A stretch of 64,000 nucleotides of DNA from JBJYKD01 sp049310025 (lineage in GTDB: Bacteria > Bacillota > Thermosediminibacteria > Thermosediminibacterales > Tepidanaerobacteraceae), in contig NZ_JBJYKD010000007.1 in assembly GCF_049310025.1 (NCBI RefSeq), forward strand, positions 59,925-123,924. Direction: 5' to 3'. Each line of letters opens with the position of its first letter. The first letter of the stretch is position 1. Made by a program: the position numbers and the translations under genes. Of the stretch, positions 17,317-23,872 are shown one piece after another. Below the pieces are notes generated by a model. That model was not told the origin of the DNA. It did no database searches and was given only the letters and a program-made list of their open reading frames with translations.

Positions 17317-17637
17317 ATGAGCAAGACTTACGGCTTTAGGCTGGGAGAAAATGACGGCGATCTTGAAAAGATATTAGAACCCATGACGGGAAGGGATAGA
17401 AGTTTTTACATCAAGACGGCCATCAGGTTTTATGCCGCCTGCGGAGAAAAAATAGACAGCATGGCCGCCGAAATAAAACAAATCCACGCGCTTCTGGAAA
17501 GCGGCAGTCTTCCGGCTGCTAAAAAAGGCAAAAGACCTTCGCCGGAAGGTCCCGAAGAAACACCGAAAAATCCTGGCATTGATGCGGAGGAAATAATCCG
17601 GGAAAGCATTATGGATATCATTAACTGGGGGAAATAA
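17317..17637 (+). CDS. ParR-like ribbon-helix-helix protein
   Basis: A 106-residue protein starting at ATG 17317, with GGGAG at 17303-17307 (ATG 17308 would be too close). The N-terminal ~45 residues (YGFRLGEND then RDRSFYIKTAIRFYAACG) match a ribbon-helix-helix DNA-binding domain. The C-terminal half is a proline/glycine-rich linker and a short acidic helix (AEEIIRESIMDII), which in ParR proteins contacts ParM. The final GTTAAC palindrome lies at 17297-17302, so the protein probably binds the array and represses itself. The parM-array-RHH order is a variant of the classic parC-parM-parR order. Confidence 0.7.
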   Translation: MSKTYGFRLGENDGDLEKILEPMTGRDRSFYIKTAIRFYAACGEKIDSMAAEIKQIHALLESGSLPAAKKGKRPSPEGPEETPKNPGIDAEEIIRESIMDIINWGK

Positions 17638-17774
17638 ATCCTTAGACCAGCTAAAAAAAGTCAAGTAGCAAAGCAAAACAATTTCAATCAAAAAAAGACA
17701 ATATTAAACCAAAGCCAACAAAAAGACGAACATTGGCCTTTGAAAAACCAACAATATTCACTTTCACCAAAAAT

Positions 17775-19052
17775 TTATACAGACATCTTTAATGGACTTA
17801 ACCTTGCTTCTTCAAAAGCTTTTAAATGCTCTTCAGGGGTAATTAACCTGAAAGGCTTTTCATCCCTCAACACAGCAAAAATATACCTTACAAGCTTATG
17901 CATAACAGCCACAAGGGCAACATTTTTGGGCTTTGATTGAATTTTACCCTCATAATAGTCAACCAGTACAGGATTAAAATAATCACCATTTCTCTTTTTT
18001 CTGATAGACGCAAGAGCGGCCGTATAAAGCACCCTTCTGAGAAAAGGAGAACCACGCTTAGAGATCTTAACCTGAGAGCCCTTAAATTTACCCGATTGAA
18101 CGACAGCAGGGTCTATACCACAAAAAGCAACAAGCTTTTTAGGGCTTTTGAAATTGCAGAAATCCCGTATCTCAGAAACAAAACAAGCAGCAGACAAAAT
18201 TCCAAACCCCGGAATAGAACCAACAAGCTTAATCTCCCTGACATTCGAAGAAAGATCCCTGATTTTACACTCAATAACCCTCAACTGCTCATTCAAAGCC
18301 CTTAAAACAGCAATATCAGCCAGAATAGCAATTTCAGCAGCAGGCGGAGCACAGCCTAAAATCAGAGCCTCTCTTGCCACATCAATCAAAGCACCATACT
18401 TCTTCAAAGCCCAATTGCGGCCCTTGCGAGAAAGTTTAGCAATATTTTCCACCAAAGTCTTCTTATCAGCCTTTAAAAGCTTATTAGGAGAAGAAAAATT
18501 CTCAAGTATGTATAAAGAAGACTCAGAAGTAATATCAGAAAACACCTTATCATAATTGGGGAAAACCTGACCTACCAAACTAACGAGGTGATTTTTATAC
18601 TTCGTAAAATCATCTGACAACCTGAAATATTGACGGCAAAGGATATTTATCTCTGCCAAATCCTCTCTGGGAGGGCGAACGGGCACAGCCTCACCCAGCA
18701 AAAACAAAAGTGCAATCCTGTAAGCATCCACCTTATCATTTTTCACTTTTCTAACCTTGATATTTTTGATAGAATTGGATTGGATAGGATTTACCATCCA
18801 CACATCAAGGTTAGATTGGTGAAAGAAGTGGAACAGGAGCCTGGAGTAAAACCCAGTGGCCTCCATGACCAGGATGCACTTGGAACCATACTGGTATTCC
18901 ACTTCTTTCAACCTTTTTAAGGCCAAATTTAAGCCCTCCAGAGTGTGCAGCACTTTAAAAGGCTTGCCTAACTTCTTCCCATCAGGCCCTACCATGCAGA
19001 GATAACTGAAATCCTTTGAAACGTCAACTCCCACAACAATATTGTTTTTCAC
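17775..19052 (-). CDS. IS110-family transposase
   Basis: A 425-residue transposase with the RuvC-like DEDD domain at the N-terminus: VVGVDVSKD, LVMEATGFY near 65, and KNDKVDAYRIA near 105. A helical middle follows. The C-terminal transposase_20-type domain has GSIPGFGILSAA and FCGIDPAVVQSGKF...ISKRGSPFLRR, with the conserved serine region. The enzyme is intact. Known IS110 enzymes are guided by a bridge (seeker) RNA from the element's non-coding end. Here the long non-coding end lies upstream of the gene, as in the IS110 rather than the IS1111 group. Confidence 0.92.
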   Translation of the reverse strand: MKNNIVVGVDVSKDFSYLCMVGPDGKKLGKPFKVLHTLEGLNLALKRLKEVEYQYGSKCILVMEATGFYSRLLFHFFHQSNLDVWMVNPIQSNSIKNIKVRKVKNDKVDAYRIALLFLLGEAVPVRPPREDLAEINILCRQYFRLSDDFTKYKNHLVSLVGQVFPNYDKVFSDITSESSLYILENFSSPNKLLKADKKTLVENIAKLSRKGRNWALKKYGALIDVAREALILGCAPPAAEIAILADIAVLRALNEQLRVIECKIRDLSSNVREIKLVGSIPGFGILSAACFVSEIRDFCNFKSPKKLVAFCGIDPAVVQSGKFKGSQVKISKRGSPFLRRVLYTAALASIRKKRNGDYFNPVLVDYYEGKIQSKPKNVALVAVMHKLVRYIFAVLRDEKPFRLITPEEHLKAFEEARLSPLKMSV

Positions 19053-19310
19053 AAAACATCACCTCGTTTAACAGTTTTAGAAAGAGTGGAATCCATATAC
19101 CACTTGAGGATACATCCTTGCAGGTGAAACGAGGATACCCCAGAGGGTCCCAACCAGCCTAATTGTATATACTCAAGGGATGGAAGATACGCTAACTCAA
19201 GGGAATAAGCCAGTGAAGGCCTCCCAGGAGGTATGTGCATCGATACCACTCTTCCATGAGTAATTATACATTAAAGCTCTCTTTAGGTCCCCCTGGGGTA
19301 CCTCGAAAGT
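19053..19310 (-). ncRNA. candidate IS110 bridge/seeker RNA region
   Basis: The non-coding stretch upstream of the transposase is rich in possible stems. A block near 19,135-19,147 (ACCCCAGAGGG) is complementary to one near 19,285-19,300 (CCCTGGGGT). CCTCCCAGGAGG near 19,220 forms a short hairpin. IS110 elements are known to express the bridge RNA from this end. The loops that read target and donor DNA cannot be defined without the empty site. Confidence 0.55.
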
Positions 19311-19370
19311 TAATATTCGGGTTTGTATAGCCTTTTATATCTAAATACATCTTACAAGGAGGTTTTTAAA

Positions 19371-20082
19371 ATGATTAACAATGATTCTTCAGAAAAAATA
19401 GATGAGCTTTCAGATATTCTGCAGGTAGAAGGAGTAAAAGCAAAAGGTTATGGAATTATACCAAAGATTGTCATGCAGGACCCGAGGCTTACCATATCTG
19501 CCAAAGCCATTTATGCCTATATGTGTTCTTTTGCCGGAAGCGGCACAACGGCCTTTCCGTGTGTGGAAAAGATTTGTAAAGACCTTGGAATAAAGGATTA
19601 TAACACTTTTAAAAAAACACCGCAATTTGCTTGAAAAGTATGGTTACATAAGAGTGGAGCAAAACAGAAAAAACGGTTTTTTTGATAAAAACGTCTACAC
19701 GATTATCGATAAACCGGCTCCGGTTGAAACAGTTTCCGATGATGATGAGATTGAAAATTTGTTTTTCAAGGTGGTCGGAAGGAGAAAGGATAGTTTTATA
19801 AGGATTTTGAAAAGCAAGTTTGATCGAAAGGATATTATCAACAAGATTAGATTTTTGGAAGAGTATAAAAAGACGCATGAGGTAAAATCTCCTGAAGGCT
19901 TTATCTTTGAGGCCTTGAAAAATGGTTATGAACCTAATGAGGATTTTAATAAAATCGACATGGTTGTTTGCACTAAATGCGACGGTTTGGGATATATTTT
20001 TGATCCTGATAAGAATATAGCTTATCAATGTTATACATGCCAGGGCAAGGGCAAAATCAGCGCCGAAGCTGAAAAAGCTTGA
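19371..20082 (+). pseudogene. HTH_36 replication-type protein, frameshifted at an A7 run
   Basis: ATG 19371 (AAGGAGG upstream) opens a frame reading AKGYGIIPKIVMQDPRLTISAKAIYAYMCSFAG, an HTH_36-type winged helix typical of plasmid and ICE replication initiators. The frame breaks in the A run at 19611-19617 and ends at 19634. The next frame continues the same domain without a gap (NLLEKYGYIRVEQNRKNG) to TAA 20080-20082. Removing one A restores a 236-residue protein. The C-terminus has a DnaJ-like zinc motif (CTKCDGLGY, CYTCQGKG). It could be decay, a sequencing indel, or slippage at the A run. Confidence 0.65.
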
Positions 20083-20113
20083 TATATAAGGATTTTTACC
20101 GTTAGTGAAATTT

Positions 20114-20155
20114 CCCGTAACGGGAAAAACCCGATACGGGAAATTCCCGTTACGG
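20114..20155. repeat. three 11-bp palindromic iterons
   Basis: CCCGTAACGGG (20114), CCCGATACGGG (20130) and CCCGTTACGG (20146) start exactly 16 bp apart, 32 bases after the replication-type gene. Regular near-palindromes at this place look like binding sites for its product. Confidence 0.7.
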
Positions 20156-20197
20156 AAAAATTCACGTACTAAAATTAACAGTATATATTAAAATTAA

Positions 20198-20246
20198 CAA
20201 CAACAACCTTTTTTCTCAGCTACCGCTGAGGTTGTTGTTTTTTTTT
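20198..20246 (+). terminator. rho-independent terminator
   Basis: AACAACAACCTT pairs with AGGTTGTTGTT around an inner CTCAGC/GCTGAG stem and is followed by nine T residues. Confidence 0.85.
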
Positions 20247-20315
20247 AAAATTAAAAGCTTAATAAAGACGGCGGTATAAACAGATTTGCCCGAGTCTGAA
20301 TACACCTGAATTGTG

Positions 20316-20622
20316 GCTTTGCATCGTGCCGTCGGAGGCCTCCGGCACCATGCAAAGCTTTTGATTATATTTTTTTCTCAGGTCCGGGCACCATTTCCCC
20401 TTCGGGTCAATCGTGCCCTTTTATGGAAGCAGGCTCCAGCCTCACGGCCCTGACCATTATAAACGCCGGCAGGGCTTTGAGTCAAGGGGTAAAGCTTGCG
20501 CCGCCGTGAGCATAAACGGCCTCCTCCCCGGCCCTTGCGGGCCGGGTCCCCTCCATTTATCCCTCCCGGCGCCCCTTGACTCGACCTGCCGGCATTTCTT
20601 TAGCAGTTAAGCCGTGAGGCGG
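20316..20622 (+). repeat. structured repeat, copy C
   Basis: A full copy with hairpin 1 at 20316-20363. Hairpin 2 uses GGGCAC/GTGCCC where copies A and B have GAGCAC/GTGCTC, a compensatory change. The large domain runs from 20439 to 20620. GTCAAGGGG/CCCCTTGAC and GCCGGCAGG/CCTGCCGGC stems are kept. CCCCTCCATT at 20548-20557 is the exact complement of AATGGAGGGG, which holds the ribosome site of the next gene. Confidence 0.8.
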
Positions 20623-20654
20623 TTGCAAAAAAACAACAATGGAGGGGATTGACA

Positions 20655-20825
20655 ATGAAGAGCGTGAGAATGGTCAAAGACGGGATTGATGAGGTGAATT
20701 ACAAAAAGTTTGTAGAGGCGGTTTTGAAGGATTTAAGAAGGTACAAGGAAGATGCAACGAGAAAAGATGCGGAAGATATAGCAGCCATGTACCGCCATCA
20801 TTTTGCTATTTGGAAGGAGAGATGA
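20655..20825 (+). CDS. small hypothetical protein after copy C
   Basis: A 56-residue charged helical protein starting 8 bases after a strong GGAGGGG at 20641-20647. The ribosome site is complementary to the conserved CCCCTCC of the structured repeat just upstream. It overlaps the next gene by 4 bases (ATGA). No family is recognised. Confidence 0.55.
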   Translation: MKSVRMVKDGIDEVNYKKFVEAVLKDLRRYKEDATRKDAEDIAAMYRHHFAIWKER

Positions 20826-21034
20826 AAAACATGAAGGGGCATCCGATGGAGTACGAGCTGAGGTTTATCGTCTGGTGCGGGATTAATGATGCGCTTAAAA
20901 AAGCAATTGAAAGGAAGGATGTGGAGGCGGCAGTGACTTTGAAGGAGGCGGTGGAATTTTATAACAGGAAGTTCATAATTTGCGGGAAGGAGCTGGAGGA
21001 TCTCTTGAACGAGCTGGAATATTTAAAAAAATGA
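20822..21034 (+). CDS. conserved element protein (PMEYELRFIVWCG family), copy 1
   Basis: A 70-residue helical protein whose core (HPMEYELRFIVWCGINDALKKAIERKD) is nearly identical to the gene at 27,248, also just after a structured repeat. The start is ATG 20822 (overlapping the previous stop), with ATG 20831 or the ATG of MEYEL as alternatives. The function is unknown. The pair shows that a segment containing repeat plus gene was duplicated. Confidence 0.6.
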   Translation: MKNMKGHPMEYELRFIVWCGINDALKKAIERKDVEAAVTLKEAVEFYNRKFIICGKELEDLLNELEYLKK

Positions 21035-21095
21035 TTGCAGCCTTGCGGAGGTAAATCCGATGAAGCATGTTTTGTTTTTATTCTTAAATGGACTG

Positions 21096-21104
21096 TGATA
21101 TAAT
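21096..21104 (+). promoter_or_regulatory. extended -10 promoter of the RelB/RelE-type pair
   Basis: TGATATAAT lies 32 bases before the antitoxin start, with a weak TTTATT about 16 bases farther upstream. Confidence 0.5.
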
Positions 21105-21136
21105 ATTCTTGAAATAATCTTATGGAGGTTTTGAAC

Positions 21137-21388
21137 ATGAGCATACCGCAGGAAAAAATTTTTGAGCTGTTGAAAAAATTGCCTGATGAAGATAAAAAAG
21201 AAGCGCTGAATTTCATGGAGTATTTGTATGAAAAAAGGAAAAAAAACTTGAAAGAATTTCTTGAAAGTGTCCCGGAAGAAGATGAGGAACTATCACCGGA
21301 TGAAATTGAAGCTTTAAGGCATGCTGAAAACGATACATCGGAGCCAATAGAGAAAGTCGCTAGGGAGTTAAATTTCAAATGGAAGTAG
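21137..21388 (+). CDS. RelB-like/DUF2281-type antitoxin
   Basis: An 83-residue acidic protein. Residues 1-40 (EKIFELLKKLPDEDKKEALNFMEYLYEKRK) match the helical N-terminus of DUF2281-type antitoxins. The tail (SEPIEKVARELNFKWK) would wrap the toxin. GGAGGT at 21124-21129 selects ATG 21137. It overlaps the RelE-type gene by 10 bases, giving a classic antitoxin-toxin operon with its own extended -10. Confidence 0.75.
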   Translation: MSIPQEKIFELLKKLPDEDKKEALNFMEYLYEKRKKNLKEFLESVPEEDEELSPDEIEALRHAENDTSEPIEKVARELNFKWK

Positions 21389-21630
21389 AAATTAAGAAGG
21401 AGGCAAAGAAGGCCCTAAAAGCTCTTGACGGGATAATAAGACAGCAAATCGCTGATGATATATTAAAATTAATTCATTTTCCTGAAACAGCGGGAGTTAA
21501 GAGACTAAAAGGCAAACCGATAAAATACAGGCTTCGTTCCGGTGACTGGCGCATAGTTTTCAGCGTTGACTGGGAAAAGAACAAGTTATACGTGGAATCA
21601 ATCAAACATAGACGAGAGGTTTATAAATAA
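21379..21630 (+). CDS. RelE/ParE-family toxin
   Basis: An 83-residue RelE-fold protein with the family pattern KRLKGKPIKYRLRSGDWRIVFSVD and the closing VESIKHRREVYK, which includes the usual C-terminal basic and tyrosine residues. Such toxins cut mRNA on the ribosome (RelE) or poison gyrase (ParE). The C-terminal HRREVY resembles the RelE type. It is translationally coupled to its antitoxin and looks intact. Confidence 0.85.
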   Translation: MEVEIKKEAKKALKALDGIIRQQIADDILKLIHFPETAGVKRLKGKPIKYRLRSGDWRIVFSVDWEKNKLYVESIKHRREVYK

Positions 21631-21672
21631 TTTGAAATTGCGAAATCCATCCCTAAAAGGATGTGGTAAAAA

Positions 21673-22011
21673 ATGTCTGAAACAGCAAGTAAATTAAACG
21701 ATATCGTGTTGTCGTTTATTAAAGTATTGACATCGAAAGGCATAACGATCGAAAAAGTGTATTTATACGGCTCCCAGGCAAGAGGCACATCAAGGGCAGA
21801 TAGCGATATAGACCTAATTATAGTGTCGCCAACGTTTTCCGGAATGCCATTTTGGAAACGATGGGAGATTATCGGAGATGCGCTGGCTGAAGTGATGGAG
21901 CCTATAGAAGCCTTAGCCTTATCACCTGAAGAATTTGAAGAGAGAAAAGAAAAAAAGGCCGGTTTTTTACACTATGTTTTAGAACAGCCGGAAACGGTTG
22001 ATGTGATTTAA
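21673..22011 (+). CDS. orphan MNT-type nucleotidyltransferase
   Basis: A 112-residue minimal nucleotidyltransferase with YLYGSQARGTSRADSDIDLIIVS, showing both the GS and DxD motifs. No HEPN gene follows; a RelB-like gene lies 20 bases downstream instead. It belongs to a different branch from the duplicated pair near 3 kb. It may be an antitoxin whose partner was lost, or it may act on another toxin. The N-terminal helix and C-terminal FLHYVLEQPETVDVI extension are typical of MntA-sized proteins. Confidence 0.75.
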   Translation: MSETASKLNDIVLSFIKVLTSKGITIEKVYLYGSQARGTSRADSDIDLIIVSPTFSGMPFWKRWEIIGDALAEVMEPIEALALSPEEFEERKEKKAGFLHYVLEQPETVDVI

Positions 22012-22030
22012 GGTCAAGGTGGTGATAGTG

Positions 22031-22270
22031 ATGAGCATATTGAAAGAACAGGCTTATAAAATAATCGATCTAATCCCTGAAGATAAGATGAAAAAGGTAC
22101 TTATCATACTTAAAGAATTAAAGGAAATTATAAACGATGAGATTGACGAGTTTGATTTGCAGCTTGCAAAAGAAGCTGAAGAAGCGTTAAAAAAAGGTGA
22201 ATTTATATCCTTTGAGGAGGTTTTAAAGGAGGCCGGCATTAGTGAAAAAGACTTACAAGATAATATTTGA
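22031..22270 (+). CDS. RelB-like antitoxin
   Basis: A 79-residue acidic helical protein (KIIDLIPEDKMKKVLIILKELKE...FISFEEVLKEAGIS) like RelB/DUF2281-type antitoxins. AAGGTGGTG at 22016-22024 sets ATG 22031. It overlaps the remains of a RelE gene by 29 bases. With the toxin broken, this may be a leftover or a regulator. Confidence 0.65.
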   Translation: MSILKEQAYKIIDLIPEDKMKKVLIILKELKEIINDEIDEFDLQLAKEAEEALKKGEFISFEEVLKEAGISEKDLQDNI

Positions 22271-22420
22271 GAAAAAAAGCGGCAAAGTACTTAGCCGGCC
22301 AGACCTTGCAACAACAAAAAAGGCTTGCACAGCGATTGAAGTTATCCGACGGTGATGTAAAAACTATTAAAGGGCATGAAATCCACTGAGGGTCGGAGAT
22401 TGTAGAGTTATCGGAAATAG
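22242..22420 (+). pseudogene. decayed RelE-type toxin
   Basis: GTG 22242 with AAAGGAGG upstream opens KKTYKIIFEKKSGKV, a typical RelE N-terminus, but the frame stops at 22355. The continuation is spread over other frames: QQKRLAQRLKLSDGDVKTIKGHE and then LRVGDCRVI, the conserved RelE core, near 22,388-22,414. At least two frameshifts and a missing C-terminus make it inactive. Confidence 0.65.
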
Positions 22421-22435
22421 CCGGGAAGGGATAAA

Positions 22436-23029
22436 ATGGGGAAACTTAAGTTTAATTTTAAGATTAAAGTGGCGGTAGTCATATTTATTGTACTTGTTTT
22501 TTGTTTTTTTGCAGGTAATTATAGGTTTACTCCACTTGCAGCGGCGAAAGCTCATTTCGATGTTGGAAAGAATGCGGTGTCTCTAGGAGATGTAGATTTC
22601 GGTTGGAGTAAGGTTTACATTTTCGATACGGCTAATGGCCCTAGGACAGTAATTTCAATTAAGTCTTTATTTTTGTGGAGGGCTCCGGCGGCTGTACACT
22701 TCGAGACATCAAGTGATGCTATAAAAACTGTTGGATGGATGAGTTATACTGATAAAAGAGGTCAGGCAACAGTATTTGCGGTTGAGACAACTGATCCTCA
22801 AGTTGCCTTCATTGAAGCTGGGCCAGAGGATGATAGAGTAAGAAAAGAAATTGAAAAAGGGAGTCCCACAATATTTTCTTGGAATAGGGCGATTCGATCA
22901 AATGATGAATTAAAGCCGATAGCTTTTTCAACAGATGGTACTCCGCTTTACGAATATAGGTATCCAAAGAATACAAATGTTTTTAGAAGTGAGGAACTTA
23001 AATGGTATTCAGTAAGCGGGGATATATAA
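22436..23029 (+). CDS. single-pass membrane or secreted protein of unknown function
   Basis: A 197-residue protein with one N-terminal hydrophobic segment (residues 9-28) and an extracellular beta-rich region. GGGAAGGG precedes ATG 22436. A terminator follows about 70 bases downstream, so it is monocistronic or ends the upstream TA cluster. No family is recognised. The motif-poor exterior with two VFAVETTDPQVAFIEAG-like strands suggests a YcdC/lipocalin-like or DUF fold, but that is a guess. Confidence 0.5.
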   Translation: MGKLKFNFKIKVAVVIFIVLVFCFFAGNYRFTPLAAAKAHFDVGKNAVSLGDVDFGWSKVYIFDTANGPRTVISIKSLFLWRAPAAVHFETSSDAIKTVGWMSYTDKRGQATVFAVETTDPQVAFIEAGPEDDRVRKEIEKGSPTIFSWNRAIRSNDELKPIAFSTDGTPLYEYRYPKNTNVFRSEELKWYSVSGDI

Positions 23030-23096
23030 TTGACTAATCCAAAGTGCGGAAGTTGATTGAAATCTATTGTCATAAGATGTGTTTAAAAAAAGTGTT

Positions 23097-23128
23097 CGGG
23101 GTGAATAAAATCCACCCTCTTTTTTTTC
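23097..23128 (+). terminator. rho-independent terminator
   Basis: GGGTG / CACCC stem with a ~9-base A-rich loop followed by eight T residues after CTC. Confidence 0.75.
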
Positions 23129-23293
23129 AAAAAAATAACTCAAAATGATCATTAAAAGGTAACTCATCATGAATAAATACCCATGTTGAGTTTAATTTAT
23201 GCAAGTAGCGGAGGCTTAAAAACGATGATAGGTTTGACCACTTTTGTCACATACTGGGTGAGAAGTCCATGTTTTTCATAAGGCAGGATAAGG

Positions 23294-23336
23294 GCGTGTG
23301 CTTCATACGCACACACATGCCAGGCAAAGCCTGGCA
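23294..23336 (+). other. candidate oriT inverted repeats
   Basis: Two adjacent hairpins, GTGTGC-ttcatac-GCACAC (23296-23314) and TGCCAGGC-aaa-GCCTGGCA (23318-23336), lie in the 370-base non-coding stretch ahead of the RHH accessory gene and the relaxase. This is the usual place and shape of an oriT. The rest of 23,130-23,500 holds only AT-rich sequence and short GGTGCT/GGCGCT repeats. Confidence 0.5.
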
Positions 23337-23500
23337 GTAAAAGATTTTTTAGAGGCGCTTTTAAAGGTGCTCTTAATATATATTGTATGCTAATTAGGTG
23401 CTACATTATCTTTTAACCCTAATTATATAAGCTTTTTCGGATGTGCTATAAAGGCGCTTTTTATTTTTGCAACTAAATTTAAGAGAGGAGAAATTATTTT

Positions 23501-23872
23501 ATGAAACACTTTTCTATGTGGCTAGATGATAATTTATACAATTCACTTTCGACAATAGCAGCCCAAAGGAAAGAAAAAATGGCGGTTGTCATTCGTCGCA
23601 TTCTTACGCAGTATGTCGCCGAAGAAAACGCCGCCAATGGCAGAGACGTAATTTGCAGCGCAGTGAGAAGTTCCATGAGAGACGTGTTAAAGCCGGTGGA
23701 GGACCGCCTGGCAAAGCTGGCTACAAAGGCTACTATAGCTGCTGCAACTTCGATGTTCTTGAACGTGCAATGTATTGCAGACTTGGGTAAGAACAACGCA
23801 GTGGAGCTGTATAACGATGCCAGAAGCAAGGCTGTTGCATACATAAGGGGAAAGGCTGATGAGGAAGAATGA
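23501..23872 (+). CDS. RHH relaxosome accessory protein (MobC-like)
   Basis: A 123-residue protein with an N-terminal ribbon-helix-helix (KHFSMWLDDNLYNSLSTIAAQRKEKMAVVIRRIL) and a helical C-terminal part. It sits directly upstream of the relaxase and overlaps it by 4 bases. Such proteins bind oriT and help the relaxase open the nick site. The nearby paired hairpins are its likely target. Confidence 0.7.
   Translation: MKHFSMWLDDNLYNSLSTIAAQRKEKMAVVIRRILTQYVAEENAANGRDVICSAVRSSMRDVLKPVEDRLAKLATKATIAAATSMFLNVQCIADLGKNNAVELYNDARSKAVAYIRGKADEEE

Larger units (their letters stand above)
17775..19320 (-). mobile_element. IS110-family insertion sequence
   Basis: The element consists of a DEDD transposase gene on the - strand plus a ~250-base non-coding stretch upstream of it. 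Exact ends cannot be fixed because IS110 elements lack inverted repeats. About 130 bases beyond the 3' end (17,640-17,774) may also belong. It separates the parR-like gene from the replication-type gene. Confidence 0.8.
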
